In this document: positions 7,382-16,318 of the stretch, one piece after another
Numbering within the stretch: the first letter of the stretch is position 1
Layout of the letters: each line of letters opens with the position of its first letter
Assembly: GCF_020251205.1 (NCBI RefSeq)
Contig: NZ_JAIWYX010000022.1
Span: 1-52,090 of the forward strand
Length of the DNA stretch: 52,090 bases
Reading direction: 5' to 3'
DNA from: Arthrobacter sp. M4
GTDB taxonomy: Bacteria > Actinomycetota > Actinomycetes > Actinomycetales > Micrococcaceae
Made by a program: the position numbers and the translations under genes
The notes under the pieces: model-generated
The model's input: the letters and a program-made list of their open reading frames with translations, nothing else
What the model was told of the DNA's origin: nothing
Databases searched by the model: none

Positions 7382-10252
7382 ATGGAAAACAACTCAACAG
7401 TGAATATCGAAGCTGCCCCGAACGACGTTGACACCCCCAGCAGCGCTTGGCGCTCCCGCGCGGACTCCTGGGAGTTCCTGGGCTACGCCTTCAGGCAACT
7501 GGCCAAGGGCCGCACGAGACCTGGCGGCCAAGCGGCCAACACTGCCCTGAAGGCTCAGGCGCGTCAGGCGCTCAGCCTGCTGCACGCCGTCGAGCTCTAT
7601 TGGGCCGCACCGGGGCAAGCCGCGGTGGGACAGTTGCGAGCGGCCCTGGGAAGCGGTGACTTCCAAGCGGGGCTTGAACTGCTTCACGGCCTGGCGCCAA
7701 AAGCGCCGGGTCGTGGGGGAGCCCAGTCTCGGAACAACCAGCCGCCGCCCGGCGCTGCTGAAGGGCAGGACGACGACGGCGATGCCCACCGGCTCAATGT
7801 GACGCAGCGTGCCGACGAACGGCCCCGATTCGAGGTGCTGGTGGTGGACGACATGACCGCCGACGAAGCGGGCGAACTCAAGGCGGAGCTGATCGCCCAA
7901 CGGCGGCCCGGCGACGCCTTCACATACGAGCTTGTGGTGGTTCCCAGCTATCAGGACGCCCTCGTTGCAATGCTGCTGAATCCCGCGATCCAGGCCTGCA
8001 TCCTTCGTCCCGGCTTTGTGGCGACCAGCAGCCAGCCACTGGGCCGGGACCTCCGGACCTACCTGACAACGCACACCACGCCCGCGCCGGCGGGTGCGCG
8101 GCCGTTGCAACAAATCCTGGCACTCGCGGAGCAACTCACTGTCCTTCGGCCCGAGGTTGACGTGTACCTGACGGCGGGCGTCTCGATCGAAAGCCTGGCC
8201 GGTTCGCTGACTAGGCGCTTCCGGAGGATCTTCCGCAAACAGGATCATCTCGACTTGCACCTGTCGCTCCTGTCCGGCGTCGCGGAGCGCTACCGCACGC
8301 CGTTCTTCACCGCCCTGCAGGAGTACAGCCGGAAGCCCGCCAGCGTGTTCCACGCCCTGCCGGTGTCGAGGGGAGGCTCCGTAGTGGGTTCGCCGTGGAT
8401 CCGCGACATGGCGGATTTCTACGGACTCAACCTGCTCCTGGCGGAGACCTCGGCTACCTCGGGCGGGCTGGATTCCCTGTTGGATCCGCATGGCTCCATC
8501 AAGGAGGCCCAGGTCCTTGCGGCGCGCGCGTTCGGATCGCAGCAGACATTCTTCGTCACCAACGGTACGTCCACGGCCAACAAGATCGTCCACCAGTCCA
8601 TCCTTGCTCCGGGCGACGTGGTCCTCGTGGACCGAAACTGCCATAAGTCCCACCACTACGCCTTTGCACTTGCCGGGGCGCAGGTCAGCTACTTGGACGC
8701 CTACCCCCTGGACCGCTACGCCTTCTACGGCGCTGTGCCGCTGGCCAGCATCAAAGCCAGGCTCCTGGAATACCGGAGAGCCGGCCGGCTGGACGAGGTC
8801 AAGATGATCACGCTCACCAACTGCACTTTCGACGGCATCGTGTACGACGTGGAGCGCGTCATGGAGGAGTGCCTGGCCATTAAGCCGGACCTGGTGTTCC
8901 TCTGGGACGAGGCATGGTTCGCGTTCGCCCGCTCCCACCCGGTCTTCCGCCGCCGCACCGCAATGGCGGCGGCCCGGAAACTGGAAGCGTCCTTCGGCGA
9001 TCCTGCCTACGGGACCCGCCACGCCGAACAGGCGGCGCGGCTCTGGGATCCGGTGACTGGGCAGCCGGTTGACGATCAAGCCTGGCTGGAGACCCGGCTG
9101 ATCCCGGATCCCGTCAAGGCGCGACTCCGCGTCTACGCCACGCAGTCCACGCATAAGACGCTGACGTCGCTCCGCCAAGGCTCCATGATCCATGTCTTTG
9201 ACCAGGACTTCGCCGAGCGCAACCGTGAGTCGTTCCGCGAGGCGTACATGACCCACACATCCACCTCGCCCAATTACCAGATCCTCGCGTCCCTGGACGT
9301 CGGGCGGCGCCAGGTGGAGCTGGAGGGTTTCGGACTGGTTCAGCGACAGGCCGACCTTGCCACCAGTGTGGCGCAGTCAGTCGCCCGGCATCCCCTCCTC
9401 AAGAAATACTTCCGCGTCCTCACTTCGCGGGACCTCATCGAGGCGCCCTACCGGAAGACCGGCCCGGCAATGCCGCACCGCGACGGTCTGGCCGCACTCG
9501 CGGACGCCTGGCAGCACGACGAGTTCGTGGTCGATCCCAGCCGCCTCACCCTGGACATCAGCGGGACCGGGATCGACGGCGACACCTTCCGGCACCGCTA
9601 CCTCGCCGACGGCCACGGCATCCAGGTCAACAAGACATCCCGCAACACGGTGCTGTTCATGACCAACATCGGCACGTCCCGTAGTTCGGTCGCGTACTTG
9701 ATCGAAGTCCTCGTCAAGCTCGCCGAATCGTTCGAGGAGGAGCGGTCGACGACGGCACCCGCCACCCGCCGTCGGGCACTTGCCGCGGTTGCTTCGCACG
9801 GGCGGTCGGCCATCGGTGCCGTCACCGCAGCCTCCGACGACGGCGGGACGCCGCCGCTGCCTGACTTCAGCCGGTTCGCGGACCGCTTCCGTAGGGACGG
9901 GCTGTGTCCCGATGGCGACCTTCGGGCCGCTTACTTCGAAGGCTACAAAGCAGGGTCTACTGAGTACCTTTTCGCGGAGGAACTGGCGGCAAGGATCGAA
10001 GCCGGGAAGGAGGTAGTGTCCGCGGGCTTCGTCACGCCGTACCCGCCAGGCTTCCCGATCCTGGTTCCAGGGCAGGTCATTACGCACAAGACGCTGGAAT
10101 TCATGGCTGCCTTGGACACCAAGGAGGTCCACGGCTTCGATCCGGAAAGGGGGTACAGGGTATTCGTGGAAGCAGGACTTCAGCCTGAACGCCGAACAGC
10201 GGACCTGGAGAGAACTGAGTCACAATTCGTCGATAAAGCTTCCGCATCGTGA
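7382..10252 (+). CDS. Orn/Lys/Arg decarboxylase-type PLP enzyme
   Basis: A large (956 residues) fold-type I PLP enzyme of the Orn/Lys/Arg decarboxylase family, which decarboxylates amino acids to amines. Layout: an unassigned alpha-helical region (about 25-105), a Gln/Asp/Pro-rich linker, a receiver-like wing domain (about 149-215), then the PLP core. The core shows FVTNGTSTANK (phosphate), His421 in NCHKS (ring stacking), Asp509 in LWDEAW, and the Schiff-base Lys592 in STHKT. About 60 extra residues (520-580) stand between Asp509 and Lys592, rich in Arg/Ala. The start at ATG 7382 has no clear ribosome binding site; GTG 7400 is an alternative. Neighbouring dctA, glutaminase and asparaginase genes suggest acidic amino-acid metabolism, but the substrate is not readable. 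Confidence 0.85.
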   Translation: MENNSTVNIEAAPNDVDTPSSAWRSRADSWEFLGYAFRQLAKGRTRPGGQAANTALKAQARQALSLLHAVELYWAAPGQAAVGQLRAALGSGDFQAGLELLHGLAPKAPGRGGAQSRNNQPPPGAAEGQDDDGDAHRLNVTQRADERPRFEVLVVDDMTADEAGELKAELIAQRRPGDAFTYELVVVPSYQDALVAMLLNPAIQACILRPGFVATSSQPLGRDLRTYLTTHTTPAPAGARPLQQILALAEQLTVLRPEVDVYLTAGVSIESLAGSLTRRFRRIFRKQDHLDLHLSLLSGVAERYRTPFFTALQEYSRKPASVFHALPVSRGGSVVGSPWIRDMADFYGLNLLLAETSATSGGLDSLLDPHGSIKEAQVLAARAFGSQQTFFVTNGTSTANKIVHQSILAPGDVVLVDRNCHKSHHYAFALAGAQVSYLDAYPLDRYAFYGAVPLASIKARLLEYRRAGRLDEVKMITLTNCTFDGIVYDVERVMEECLAIKPDLVFLWDEAWFAFARSHPVFRRRTAMAAARKLEASFGDPAYGTRHAEQAARLWDPVTGQPVDDQAWLETRLIPDPVKARLRVYATQSTHKTLTSLRQGSMIHVFDQDFAERNRESFREAYMTHTSTSPNYQILASLDVGRRQVELEGFGLVQRQADLATSVAQSVARHPLLKKYFRVLTSRDLIEAPYRKTGPAMPHRDGLAALADAWQHDEFVVDPSRLTLDISGTGIDGDTFRHRYLADGHGIQVNKTSRNTVLFMTNIGTSRSSVAYLIEVLVKLAESFEEERSTTAPATRRRALAAVASHGRSAIGAVTAASDDGGTPPLPDFSRFADRFRRDGLCPDGDLRAAYFEGYKAGSTEYLFAEELAARIEAGKEVVSAGFVTPYPPGFPILVPGQVITHKTLEFMAALDTKEVHGFDPERGYRVFVEAGLQPERRTADLERTESQFVDKASAS

Positions 10253-10267
10253 AAATTCAATTCCCTC

Positions 10268-10296
10268 TTGTGGAATAGTGTGATCTGGAATACCTT
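10268..10296 (+). promoter_or_regulatory. Predicted promoter of the dctA-like gene
   Basis: TTGTGG (10268-10273), 17 bp, TACCTT (10291-10296). A start of transcription near 10303 lies after the in-frame GTG at 10268, so it argues for the ATG at 10346 as the true start of translation. Confidence 0.4.
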
Positions 10297-10303
10297 GAAA
10301 GAG

Positions 10304-10320
10304 TCCCCGGTAACCGGGGA
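10304..10320. promoter_or_regulatory. Perfect 7-bp hairpin in the leader of the dctA-like gene
   Basis: TCCCCGG-TAA-CCGGGGA forms a tight stem at the expected 5' end of the transcript. It could stabilise the mRNA or serve as an operator just after the transcription start. Confidence 0.35.
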
Positions 10321-10345
10321 GTTCTCAACTGATTGGTACAGATCA

Positions 10346-11851
10346 ATGAAGATCCCAGACTCCGCGGCGCTGAAGGCGAGTTCGGCCCCGCTGAAGAAGA
10401 AGCCCCTGTACAGGTCGCTCTTCTTCCAAATTCTGATCGCCGTCGTCGCGGGTGTGCTCATCGGCAATTTCTGGCCGAACATCGGGTCCACCCTCCGGCC
10501 CTTGGGCGATGGCTTTATCCAACTCATCAAGATGATCATCGCTCCGCTGATCTTCCTCGTGATTGTCACGGGAATCTCGGCAGTGGGCGACGTCAAGGCT
10601 GTCGGAAGGGTCGGGGTCAAGGCACTCCTGTACTTCACGGCTGCAACCCTCTTCGCCCTGGTGTTCGGACTGGTGGTCGGCAACGTCGTCCAGCCCGGTG
10701 CGGGCCTCCACATCGATCCCACCACCCTGTCCCAGGAAGCGGTTGACGCCAAGACAGGCCACGCTGTCCCGAAGGACGCCGCCCAGTTCCTCCTGGACGT
10801 CATCCCCACCAGCGTCGTCGGAGCATTCGCAAACAACAGCCTGCTCCAGGTCCTGTTCTTCTCCGTGTTCTTCGGTGCCGCAATCGTAGTGATTGGACGC
10901 CAGCGCTGCCTCCCGGTCATCAGCCTCATGGAGACAGTCCTGGAACTGATCTTCAAGATCATGTCCTGGATCATGAAGGTCGCTCCCATCGGCGCCTTCG
11001 GTGCCATGGCGTTCATCATCGGCCAGTATGGGCTTGGCACGCTGGGGACCTACGCGCTGCTGATACTGGCGTGCTACGGCGCGGCAATTGTGTTCATCGG
11101 CTTGCTGTTCATCGTGGCCTGGTCCTTCGCACGCGTTCCGCTGTGGAGCTTCCTCAAGTACACCCGGGAAGAATTCCTCCTGGCGCTGGGCACCGCGTCC
11201 ACCGAAGCCGTTATGCCCCGCATCATGACCAAGCTGACCAATGCCGGCTGCTCGCGGGCAACCACGGGCCTGGTTGTTCCGACGGGCTACTCCTTCAACC
11301 TGGATGGCGCGGCGATCTACCTGTCCATTTCGCTGCTGTTCCTGGCCCAGGCTTTCGGCCACAACCTGGACCTTGGCCAGCAGCTGGCCGCCCTGGGCGT
11401 GCTGCTGCTGACGTCCAAAGGCATGGCTGGCGTTCCCGGATCGTCGTTCCTCGCCCTGTCCGCCACGGCCGCTGCCCTCGGCATCTTCCCGGTTGCCGGC
11501 GTCGCCCTGCTCCTTGGTGCTGACCGGCTCATGGACTCCATGCGGGTTGTAGTGAACCTGCTCGGCAACTGCGTAGCGACCTTCGTGGTGGCGAAGTGGG
11601 AGGGCCAGTTCGACCGCAGCGTTATGGTCCGCGCCTTCCGCGGCGAGATCACCAACGAGGACTCCGCCATCATGCTCGGCCAGGAGGAAGCCTACGAGGA
11701 GCAGGAACTCGAGCGCCTCAGTGAAGGCCAGGCCCCGTCACCGAAGTTCCGCGGCGGACCCACCAGCGACGACATCCCGCAGTTCGAGATGAGCAAGCGA
11801 GGTCGCGCAGAGCACTCCGGCAGCCAGCAGAACGCCGTCAGTCCGGACTGA
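10346..11851 (+). CDS. DctA-type dicarboxylate/amino acid:cation symporter (DAACS family)
   Basis: Inner-membrane symporter of the DAACS family, taking up C4-dicarboxylates, glutamate or aspartate with H+ or Na+. From ATG 10346 the product has 501 residues with about eight membrane segments and two re-entrant loops. Family motifs are LGTASTEAVMPRI, VVPTGYSFNLDGAAIY and SKGMAGVPGSSFLA. The C-terminus (about 65 residues after the last membrane segment) is a charged, Glu- and Pro-rich tail, longer than usual. ATG 10346 lacks a good ribosome binding site but lies downstream of the predicted promoter. The gene follows the decarboxylase by 93 bases on the same strand; import of the decarboxylase substrate is a reasonable inference. 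Confidence 0.9.
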   Translation: MKIPDSAALKASSAPLKKKPLYRSLFFQILIAVVAGVLIGNFWPNIGSTLRPLGDGFIQLIKMIIAPLIFLVIVTGISAVGDVKAVGRVGVKALLYFTAATLFALVFGLVVGNVVQPGAGLHIDPTTLSQEAVDAKTGHAVPKDAAQFLLDVIPTSVVGAFANNSLLQVLFFSVFFGAAIVVIGRQRCLPVISLMETVLELIFKIMSWIMKVAPIGAFGAMAFIIGQYGLGTLGTYALLILACYGAAIVFIGLLFIVAWSFARVPLWSFLKYTREEFLLALGTASTEAVMPRIMTKLTNAGCSRATTGLVVPTGYSFNLDGAAIYLSISLLFLAQAFGHNLDLGQQLAALGVLLLTSKGMAGVPGSSFLALSATAAALGIFPVAGVALLLGADRLMDSMRVVVNLLGNCVATFVVAKWEGQFDRSVMVRAFRGEITNEDSAIMLGQEEAYEEQELERLSEGQAPSPKFRGGPTSDDIPQFEMSKRGRAEHSGSQQNAVSPD

Positions 11852-11859
11852 CCAGCAAT

Positions 11860-11926
11860 GGACGTTTCTTGCCCGCTGTTTCGTTGTTGCCCAGCAACAA
11901 AATTGCGGGCGAGGGACGTTTCTTGC
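11860..11926. repeat. Nested hairpin flanked by a 13-bp direct repeat
   Basis: GGACGTTTCTTGC occurs at 11860-11872 and again at 11914-11926. Between them are an outer stem GCCCGC/GCGGGC and an inner perfect stem TTGTTGC-CCA-GCAACAA. It separates the convergent dctA-like and sterol-carrier genes, so it can act as a two-way terminator. The flanking direct repeats suggest a dispersed repeat element. Confidence 0.55.
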
Positions 11927-11932
11927 GAGGCC

Positions 11933-12325
11933 TTAGAGCGGGAGGATCCCCGACAAGTCCGCACGCAAACCGGAGGCGGCAACCCGGCCGCCGTCCAGCG
12001 CCTCAGCCCAAGCAAGGCGGCCGGTTACCAGGCCAAGCCAAGTATCGGCGTCGCACTCGATCACGTTAGGCGGGGTTCCACGCGTGTGCCGCGGCCCCTC
12101 CACGCACTGGGTCACGCCGAAAGGCGGGACCCGCACCTCCACCGAGTTCCCCGGCGCCCGCGCCGTTACCTCCTCGAGCGAATACCGTACCGCCGTCGCG
12201 ATGACAGACCGCGACGGCGGTGCGGCGTTTCCGTCCGAACCCTGAATTGCGTCCTGCGTCGCCACCCAGGCGGCCAGCGCCGCCTGTCCCTCGCCGACGT
12301 CGATGCGGCGACGTGCTCCTGCCAT
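11933..12325 (-). CDS. Sterol-carrier-family protein
   Basis: A 130-residue soluble protein that I recognise as the small actinobacterial protein annotated as sterol carrier family. Conserved features include the start MAGARRRID, the middle APGNSVEVRVPPFG and GPRHTRGTPPNV, and the C-terminal ASGLRADLS. ATG 12325 has AAGGAG 9 bases before it. The frame is open upstream through asparaginase, but that part is a shadow. It follows asparaginase by 31 bases on the same strand. Its biochemical role is not established; binding of a lipid or small hydrophobic ligand is a family-based guess. Confidence 0.75.
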   Translation of the reverse strand: MAGARRRIDVGEGQAALAAWVATQDAIQGSDGNAAPPSRSVIATAVRYSLEEVTARAPGNSVEVRVPPFGVTQCVEGPRHTRGTPPNVIECDADTWLGLVTGRLAWAEALDGGRVAASGLRADLSGILPL

Positions 12326-12356
12326 GACCGGGGTCTCCTTATGAGTATCGAAAAGC

Positions 12357-13373
12357 CTAGTCAAGCATTGCGGACACGGCCCGACCCAGGCGAATCTTGC
12401 CCACGGGACGGCCGCCGCCCAGCACCGGCTCCACGACTTTCTCCAGCACGCTCGCAACGCCCGGGATATCCACGGCTCCGGCGACGGCCAAAAGCGTGAG
12501 CCCCACCAGCGTCGTCGCGCGGGGGTTCCCGTCCAGCATCTTGATCGCGACGGCGGCGCCCGCCGAGGTGGCCATCGCCAGCACCCCCTCGGCACCGACC
12601 TTGGCGATCACATCGAGTTCATTCATCACGATGGTGTTCGCCTCGCCCTTGCCCTGCACGGCCCACGGATAATCCAACATGGACGTGGCAATCGTGGCTG
12701 CTCGGGCGTTCGACGACGGGTCCCCCGGAGCACGCCCCAAGCGCGAATAGGCCCGGGCAAGACCCGTCAGGGACACTGCTGCAACCGGCGCGCCACAGCC
12801 ATCTATGCCGAGGTGCGCTATGGACTCCTCGCTGTACTCCTCGATCACGGCACGAACACGCTGTTGCAGCGGGTGATTAGGTTCCAGGTAGCTGTGCGTG
12901 TCCCAATGGTTCTCGACACAGGCCCAAAGGAATGCGGCGTGCTTGCCGGAGCAGTTGTTGGCCAGCCGGGACTGCCCGCTCTCCGAACGCACCAGCCAAT
13001 TCCTGGCGGTCTCGTCAATTGGCCAGTCAGGCGGGCACAGCAACTGCTCCTCTTTGAGTCCGGCCGCCTTCAACATCCCGGAAACGACGTCCATGTGGTC
13101 CAAGGAACCGGTGTGGCTTGCACAGGCAACTGCCACCTGGGCTCCGCGTAGGGGGACGCCAGACTGCATGGAGGCCAGGGCTTGCAGCGGTTTGAGTGCC
13201 GAGCGGGCAAAGATTGGTGCGATGATGTCGCCCAGTTGGGTCACCACGCTTCCGTCACGGGCGACGACCACAGCGGAACCGATGTGTCGTGATTCGATGA
13301 AGCCGCTACGCTCAATGACTGCCAGCTCGACGGCGGACTCAACTGAGAAGGTTTCATGCGCACGCGTCGGCAT
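12357..13373 (-). CDS. L-asparaginase II (rhizobial AnsA type)
   Basis: A 338-residue protein of the asparaginase II family (Rhizobium etli AnsA-like), unrelated to the E. coli asparaginases. It is expected to hydrolyse asparagine to aspartate and ammonia. Diagnostic motifs are RSALKPLQA with the Ser58-x-x-Lys61 pair, CASHTG (84-89) and NNCSGKHAA with Cys141 and Lys144, the zinc/active-site pair of this family. There is no signal peptide, so it is cytosolic. With glutaminase and DctA nearby, the region is rich in amide and acidic amino-acid functions. Confidence 0.9.
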   Translation of the reverse strand: MPTRAHETFSVESAVELAVIERSGFIESRHIGSAVVVARDGSVVTQLGDIIAPIFARSALKPLQALASMQSGVPLRGAQVAVACASHTGSLDHMDVVSGMLKAAGLKEEQLLCPPDWPIDETARNWLVRSESGQSRLANNCSGKHAAFLWACVENHWDTHSYLEPNHPLQQRVRAVIEEYSEESIAHLGIDGCGAPVAAVSLTGLARAYSRLGRAPGDPSSNARAATIATSMLDYPWAVQGKGEANTIVMNELDVIAKVGAEGVLAMATSAGAAVAIKMLDGNPRATTLVGLTLLAVAGAVDIPGVASVLEKVVEPVLGGGRPVGKIRLGRAVSAMLD

Positions 13374-13486
13374 GCCAAGAGTCTATGGCCGCGATGCTGT
13401 AAACCCCGGTAATCCGCGGCAAAGCCAGCCCCGCAACGTATTCAGCTGGCACGGACTTGGCCCGCGCGGAGCTAGTTTGCGCGGAC

Positions 13487-13885
13487 TTAGGCTCCGGCGA
13501 GGAGCAACAGGAAGCCCCCGATGACTGAGAGGATGCCAACAGCGGTCAAGATCCAGCCGAGAATCAGCAGGGTGTTGTCATGCCTAGGCCGTGTGAGGGA
13601 CCAACGGGCAGGGTGGCACGAGTCGAAGTGAACCGTAATGAGGTTTCCGGGCTCCACGTCCCCGGCTTCGTCACGGGGCAGCAGCGTCAAACGCGTTGAT
13701 CCGGGTGCGTCCGCCCAGCGGAACCCGGTGTAATTTCCGGCCGCAACAACTTCGGCCGGGGTACTGATCCACGGACAGCGGCGTCTCCGGCGCAGCCAGC
13801 CGACCAGGAGTAAGGGCAGCCCTGGGACAAGCCCCACCCAGGTCATCACTTCCAGGATGGGGCCCAGAACATTTCCTGCGGCCAT
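13487..13885 (-). CDS. Small membrane protein of unknown function
   Basis: A 132-residue protein with one hydrophobic segment near each end (about 8-30 and 104-130) and a soluble middle of about 70 residues, including a basic RRRRR patch. The middle may be a small beta domain between two membrane anchors, as in DUF3592-like proteins, but the match is by appearance only. It lies 113 bases upstream of asparaginase on the same strand and is divergent from purD. The start codon has only a weak ribosome binding site. Confidence 0.6.
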   Translation of the reverse strand: MAAGNVLGPILEVMTWVGLVPGLPLLLVGWLRRRRRCPWISTPAEVVAAGNYTGFRWADAPGSTRLTLLPRDEAGDVEPGNLITVHFDSCHPARWSLTRPRHDNTLLILGWILTAVGILSVIGGFLLLLAGA

Positions 13886-13974
13886 GGCCTGATCTTATCC
13901 AGCGCCGTGCCCGCCAACGTAATGCTGGCCACTGTGACAAAACAGCAGATGAAGGAGACTCCAGATCCGGATTG

Positions 13975-13989
13975 ATCCAATCATTGGAT
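13975..13989. promoter_or_regulatory. Palindrome ATCCAA-TCA-TTGGAT upstream of purD
   Basis: A perfect 6-3-6 dyad 60 bp before the purD start, in the divergent region between the small membrane protein and purD. The size and position suit a GntR- or TetR-type operator, though no regulator gene adjoins it. Confidence 0.35.
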
Positions 13990-14048
13990 GCGGATGGCTC
14001 CGGTCATGCTTAGGAGCCAGCAGGGTCTGAGAAGTACGCTAAGAGATT

Positions 14049-15359
14049 GTGAAGGTACTCGTCATTGGCCCCGGCGGCCGCGAACACGCCATTGTCCGCT
14101 CCCTGCTCGAAGACCCAAACGTCTCGGAAGTCCACGCGGCTCCGGGCAACGCAGGCATCAGCAAGCTTGTTCCCACGTACGCAATCGACGGGAACAACCC
14201 GGAGGCCGTTGCAGCCCTGGCAACCAAGCTCGCCGTCGACCTGGTGGTCATCGGCCCCGAGGCGCCGCTGGCAGCCGGTGTGTCCGACGCTGTCCGCGAA
14301 GCTGGCATCCCGGTGTTCGGTCCCAGCAAGGAAGCCGCGCAGCTGGAGGCCTCCAAGGCGTTCGCCAAGCAGGTCATGGCCGAGGCTGGCGTTCCCACCG
14401 CCATGGCCCGTGTGGCCAGCACCCTTGAAGAAGCCGTCGACGCCCTGGATGCCTTCGGCGCTCCCTATGTCGTCAAGGATGACGGCCTGGCCGCCGGCAA
14501 GGGAGTTGTGGTCACCAAAAACCGCGACGAAGCCCTGGCCCACGCCCAGTCCTGCTTCGACGCCGGCGGTTCCGTAGTCATTGAGGAGTTCCTGGACGGC
14601 CCCGAGGTCTCCCTGTTTGTCCTCTGCGACGGCCACACCACCGTGCCCTTGTCCCCGGCGCAGGACTTCAAGCGCATCTTCGACAACGATGAAGGCCCCA
14701 ACACCGGCGGCATGGGTGCTTACACCCCGCTGGATTGGGCTCCGGAAGGCCTGGTCCAGGAAGTCATCGACCGCGTTGCCCAGCCCACCGTGGACGAGAT
14801 GGCCCGCCGCGGTACACCGTTTGTTGGCGTACTCTACTGCGGCCTCGCCCTGACCTCGCGCGGCACGCGCGTCATCGAATTCAACGTGCGCTTTGGCGAC
14901 CCGGAGACCCAGGCAGTCCTCGCCCGACTGAAGACCCCGCTCGGCGCCCTTCTCCTCGCAGCCGCCAAGGGCGAACTGGACAAGGCAGAAGAGCTGCGCT
15001 GGTCCAAGGACTCGGCTGTCGCCGTCGTGGTTGCCGCCGAAAACTACCCGGACACGCCCCGTACCGGTGACCGCATTCGCGGCCTGAAGAAGGTGGACGA
15101 GCTGGAAGGCGTGCACGTCATCCACGCCGGTACCAAGCTCGACGACGAAGGCAAGGTTGTCTCCGCCGGCGGCCGGGTCCTCGCCGTGGTTGCCCTGGGG
15201 ACGGACCTCGTTGAGGCACGCGAACGGGCGTACGACGGCGTTGAACTGGTTCAGCTCGAGGGCTCCCAGTTCCGCACGGACATAGCAGGCAAGGCCGCCC
15301 GCGGCGGCATCCGCGTCCCGTATGCGTCCACCGGAACTATCCCGAAGGTGCAGGCCTAA
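14049..15359 (+). CDS. purD: Phosphoribosylamine-glycine ligase (GARS)
   Basis: Second step of purine biosynthesis: joins 5-phosphoribosylamine and glycine with ATP to give GAR. The 436-residue ATP-grasp protein begins VKVLVIGPGGREHAI, the family hallmark. It also has the nucleotide-binding VVKDDGLAAGKGVVV (about 140-155), GPNTGGMGAYTP and EFNVRFGDPETQ, which provides metal ligands. The start is GTG 14049 with a poor ribosome binding site. purC starts 2 bases after its stop, so the two form an operon. Confidence 0.97.
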   Translation: MKVLVIGPGGREHAIVRSLLEDPNVSEVHAAPGNAGISKLVPTYAIDGNNPEAVAALATKLAVDLVVIGPEAPLAAGVSDAVREAGIPVFGPSKEAAQLEASKAFAKQVMAEAGVPTAMARVASTLEEAVDALDAFGAPYVVKDDGLAAGKGVVVTKNRDEALAHAQSCFDAGGSVVIEEFLDGPEVSLFVLCDGHTTVPLSPAQDFKRIFDNDEGPNTGGMGAYTPLDWAPEGLVQEVIDRVAQPTVDEMARRGTPFVGVLYCGLALTSRGTRVIEFNVRFGDPETQAVLARLKTPLGALLLAAAKGELDKAEELRWSKDSAVAVVVAAENYPDTPRTGDRIRGLKKVDELEGVHVIHAGTKLDDEGKVVSAGGRVLAVVALGTDLVEARERAYDGVELVQLEGSQFRTDIAGKAARGGIRVPYASTGTIPKVQA

Positions 15360-15361
15360 AT

Positions 15362-16297
15362 ATGAGCGAATCCACCACGCGAGGCTTTGCCGCGCCCATC
15401 CTGGACCTGCCTGGCTGGAAGCACGTTTACTCCGGCAAGGTCCGCGACCTTTACGAGCCTGCCGATGACGCGATCCGCGACGCCATCGGCCAGGACGCCG
15501 TCCTGGTGGTCGCCAGCGACCGCATCAGCGCCTACGACCACGTTCTGTCCAGCGAGATCCCGGACAAGGGCCGCATCCTGACGCAGCTCAGCCTCTGGTG
15601 GTTTGAGCAATTGGACGTGGAACACCACGTTATTGCCTCAACGGTGGACGGCGGGGTTCCGGCGGCCGTTGAGGGCCGCGCCATGATTTGTAAACGCCTG
15701 GAGATGTTCCCCGTGGAGTGCATCGCCCGCGGCTACCTCACCGGATCCGGCCTGGCTGAATACAAGGAGTCCGGGACGGTGTGCAGCATTCCGCTGCCTC
15801 CGGGACTTGTGGACGGCTCCCGCTTGGAGCAGGCCATTTTCACGCCGTCAGCCAAGGCCGAGGTAGGCGAGCACGATGAAAACATCACCTACGAGGACGT
15901 TGTGGCGATTGTGGGGGACGACATCGCCGCACGGCTTGCGGAGCTCACGCTGAAGATCTACACCCGGGCCGAGGAAATCGCCCGGGAACGTGGCATCATT
16001 CTGGCCGACACCAAGGTGGAGTTCGGCGTGGATGTAGCTACTGGCGTGATCACCCTGGGCGATGAGGTCCTCACCCCGGACTCGTCCCGCTTCTGGGACG
16101 CATCAACGTACCAGCCCGGGAAGGCTCAGCCGTCCTACGACAAGCAGTTTGTCCGCGACTGGCTGACCTCTGCGGAATCCGGTTGGGACAGGGCCGCTGA
16201 CACCCCGCCGCCTGCGCTGCCCGAGGACATCGTGGCCCGGACGCGAGCCAGGTATGTCGAGGCCTTCGAGAAGCTGACCGGCAGGACGTTCGCCTAA
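15362..16297 (+). CDS. purC: SAICAR synthetase
   Basis: Phosphoribosylaminoimidazole-succinocarboxamide synthase, which ligates aspartate to CAIR in purine biosynthesis. The product has 311 residues, the longer form of the family. Recognisable segments are YSGKVRDLY near the start, VVASDRISAYDHV, RGYLTGSGLAEY, and EFGVDVATG before the C-terminal half. The ATG lies 2 bases after the purD stop. It ends 21 bases before a long perfect inverted repeat that probably terminates the operon. Confidence 0.97.
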   Translation: MSESTTRGFAAPILDLPGWKHVYSGKVRDLYEPADDAIRDAIGQDAVLVVASDRISAYDHVLSSEIPDKGRILTQLSLWWFEQLDVEHHVIASTVDGGVPAAVEGRAMICKRLEMFPVECIARGYLTGSGLAEYKESGTVCSIPLPPGLVDGSRLEQAIFTPSAKAEVGEHDENITYEDVVAIVGDDIAARLAELTLKIYTRAEEIARERGIILADTKVEFGVDVATGVITLGDEVLTPDSSRFWDASTYQPGKAQPSYDKQFVRDWLTSAESGWDRAADTPPPALPEDIVARTRARYVEAFEKLTGRTFA

Positions 16298-16318
16298 ACC
16301 CTCCAGCAACCCCCATTA

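Noticed and set aside
7394..9256. A 620-codon open frame antisense to the decarboxylase
   Set aside because: It is a GC-rich shadow frame: no ribosome binding site or recognisable domain, and the plus strand has clear PLP motifs.
10268..10345. N-terminal extension of the DctA-like protein from GTG 10268
   Set aside because: This segment contains the predicted promoter and the leader hairpin and encodes no family-typical residues.
11860..11926. Remnant of an insertion sequence
   Set aside because: Direct repeats flank a hairpin, but there is no transposase fragment and the middle is only about 40 bp.
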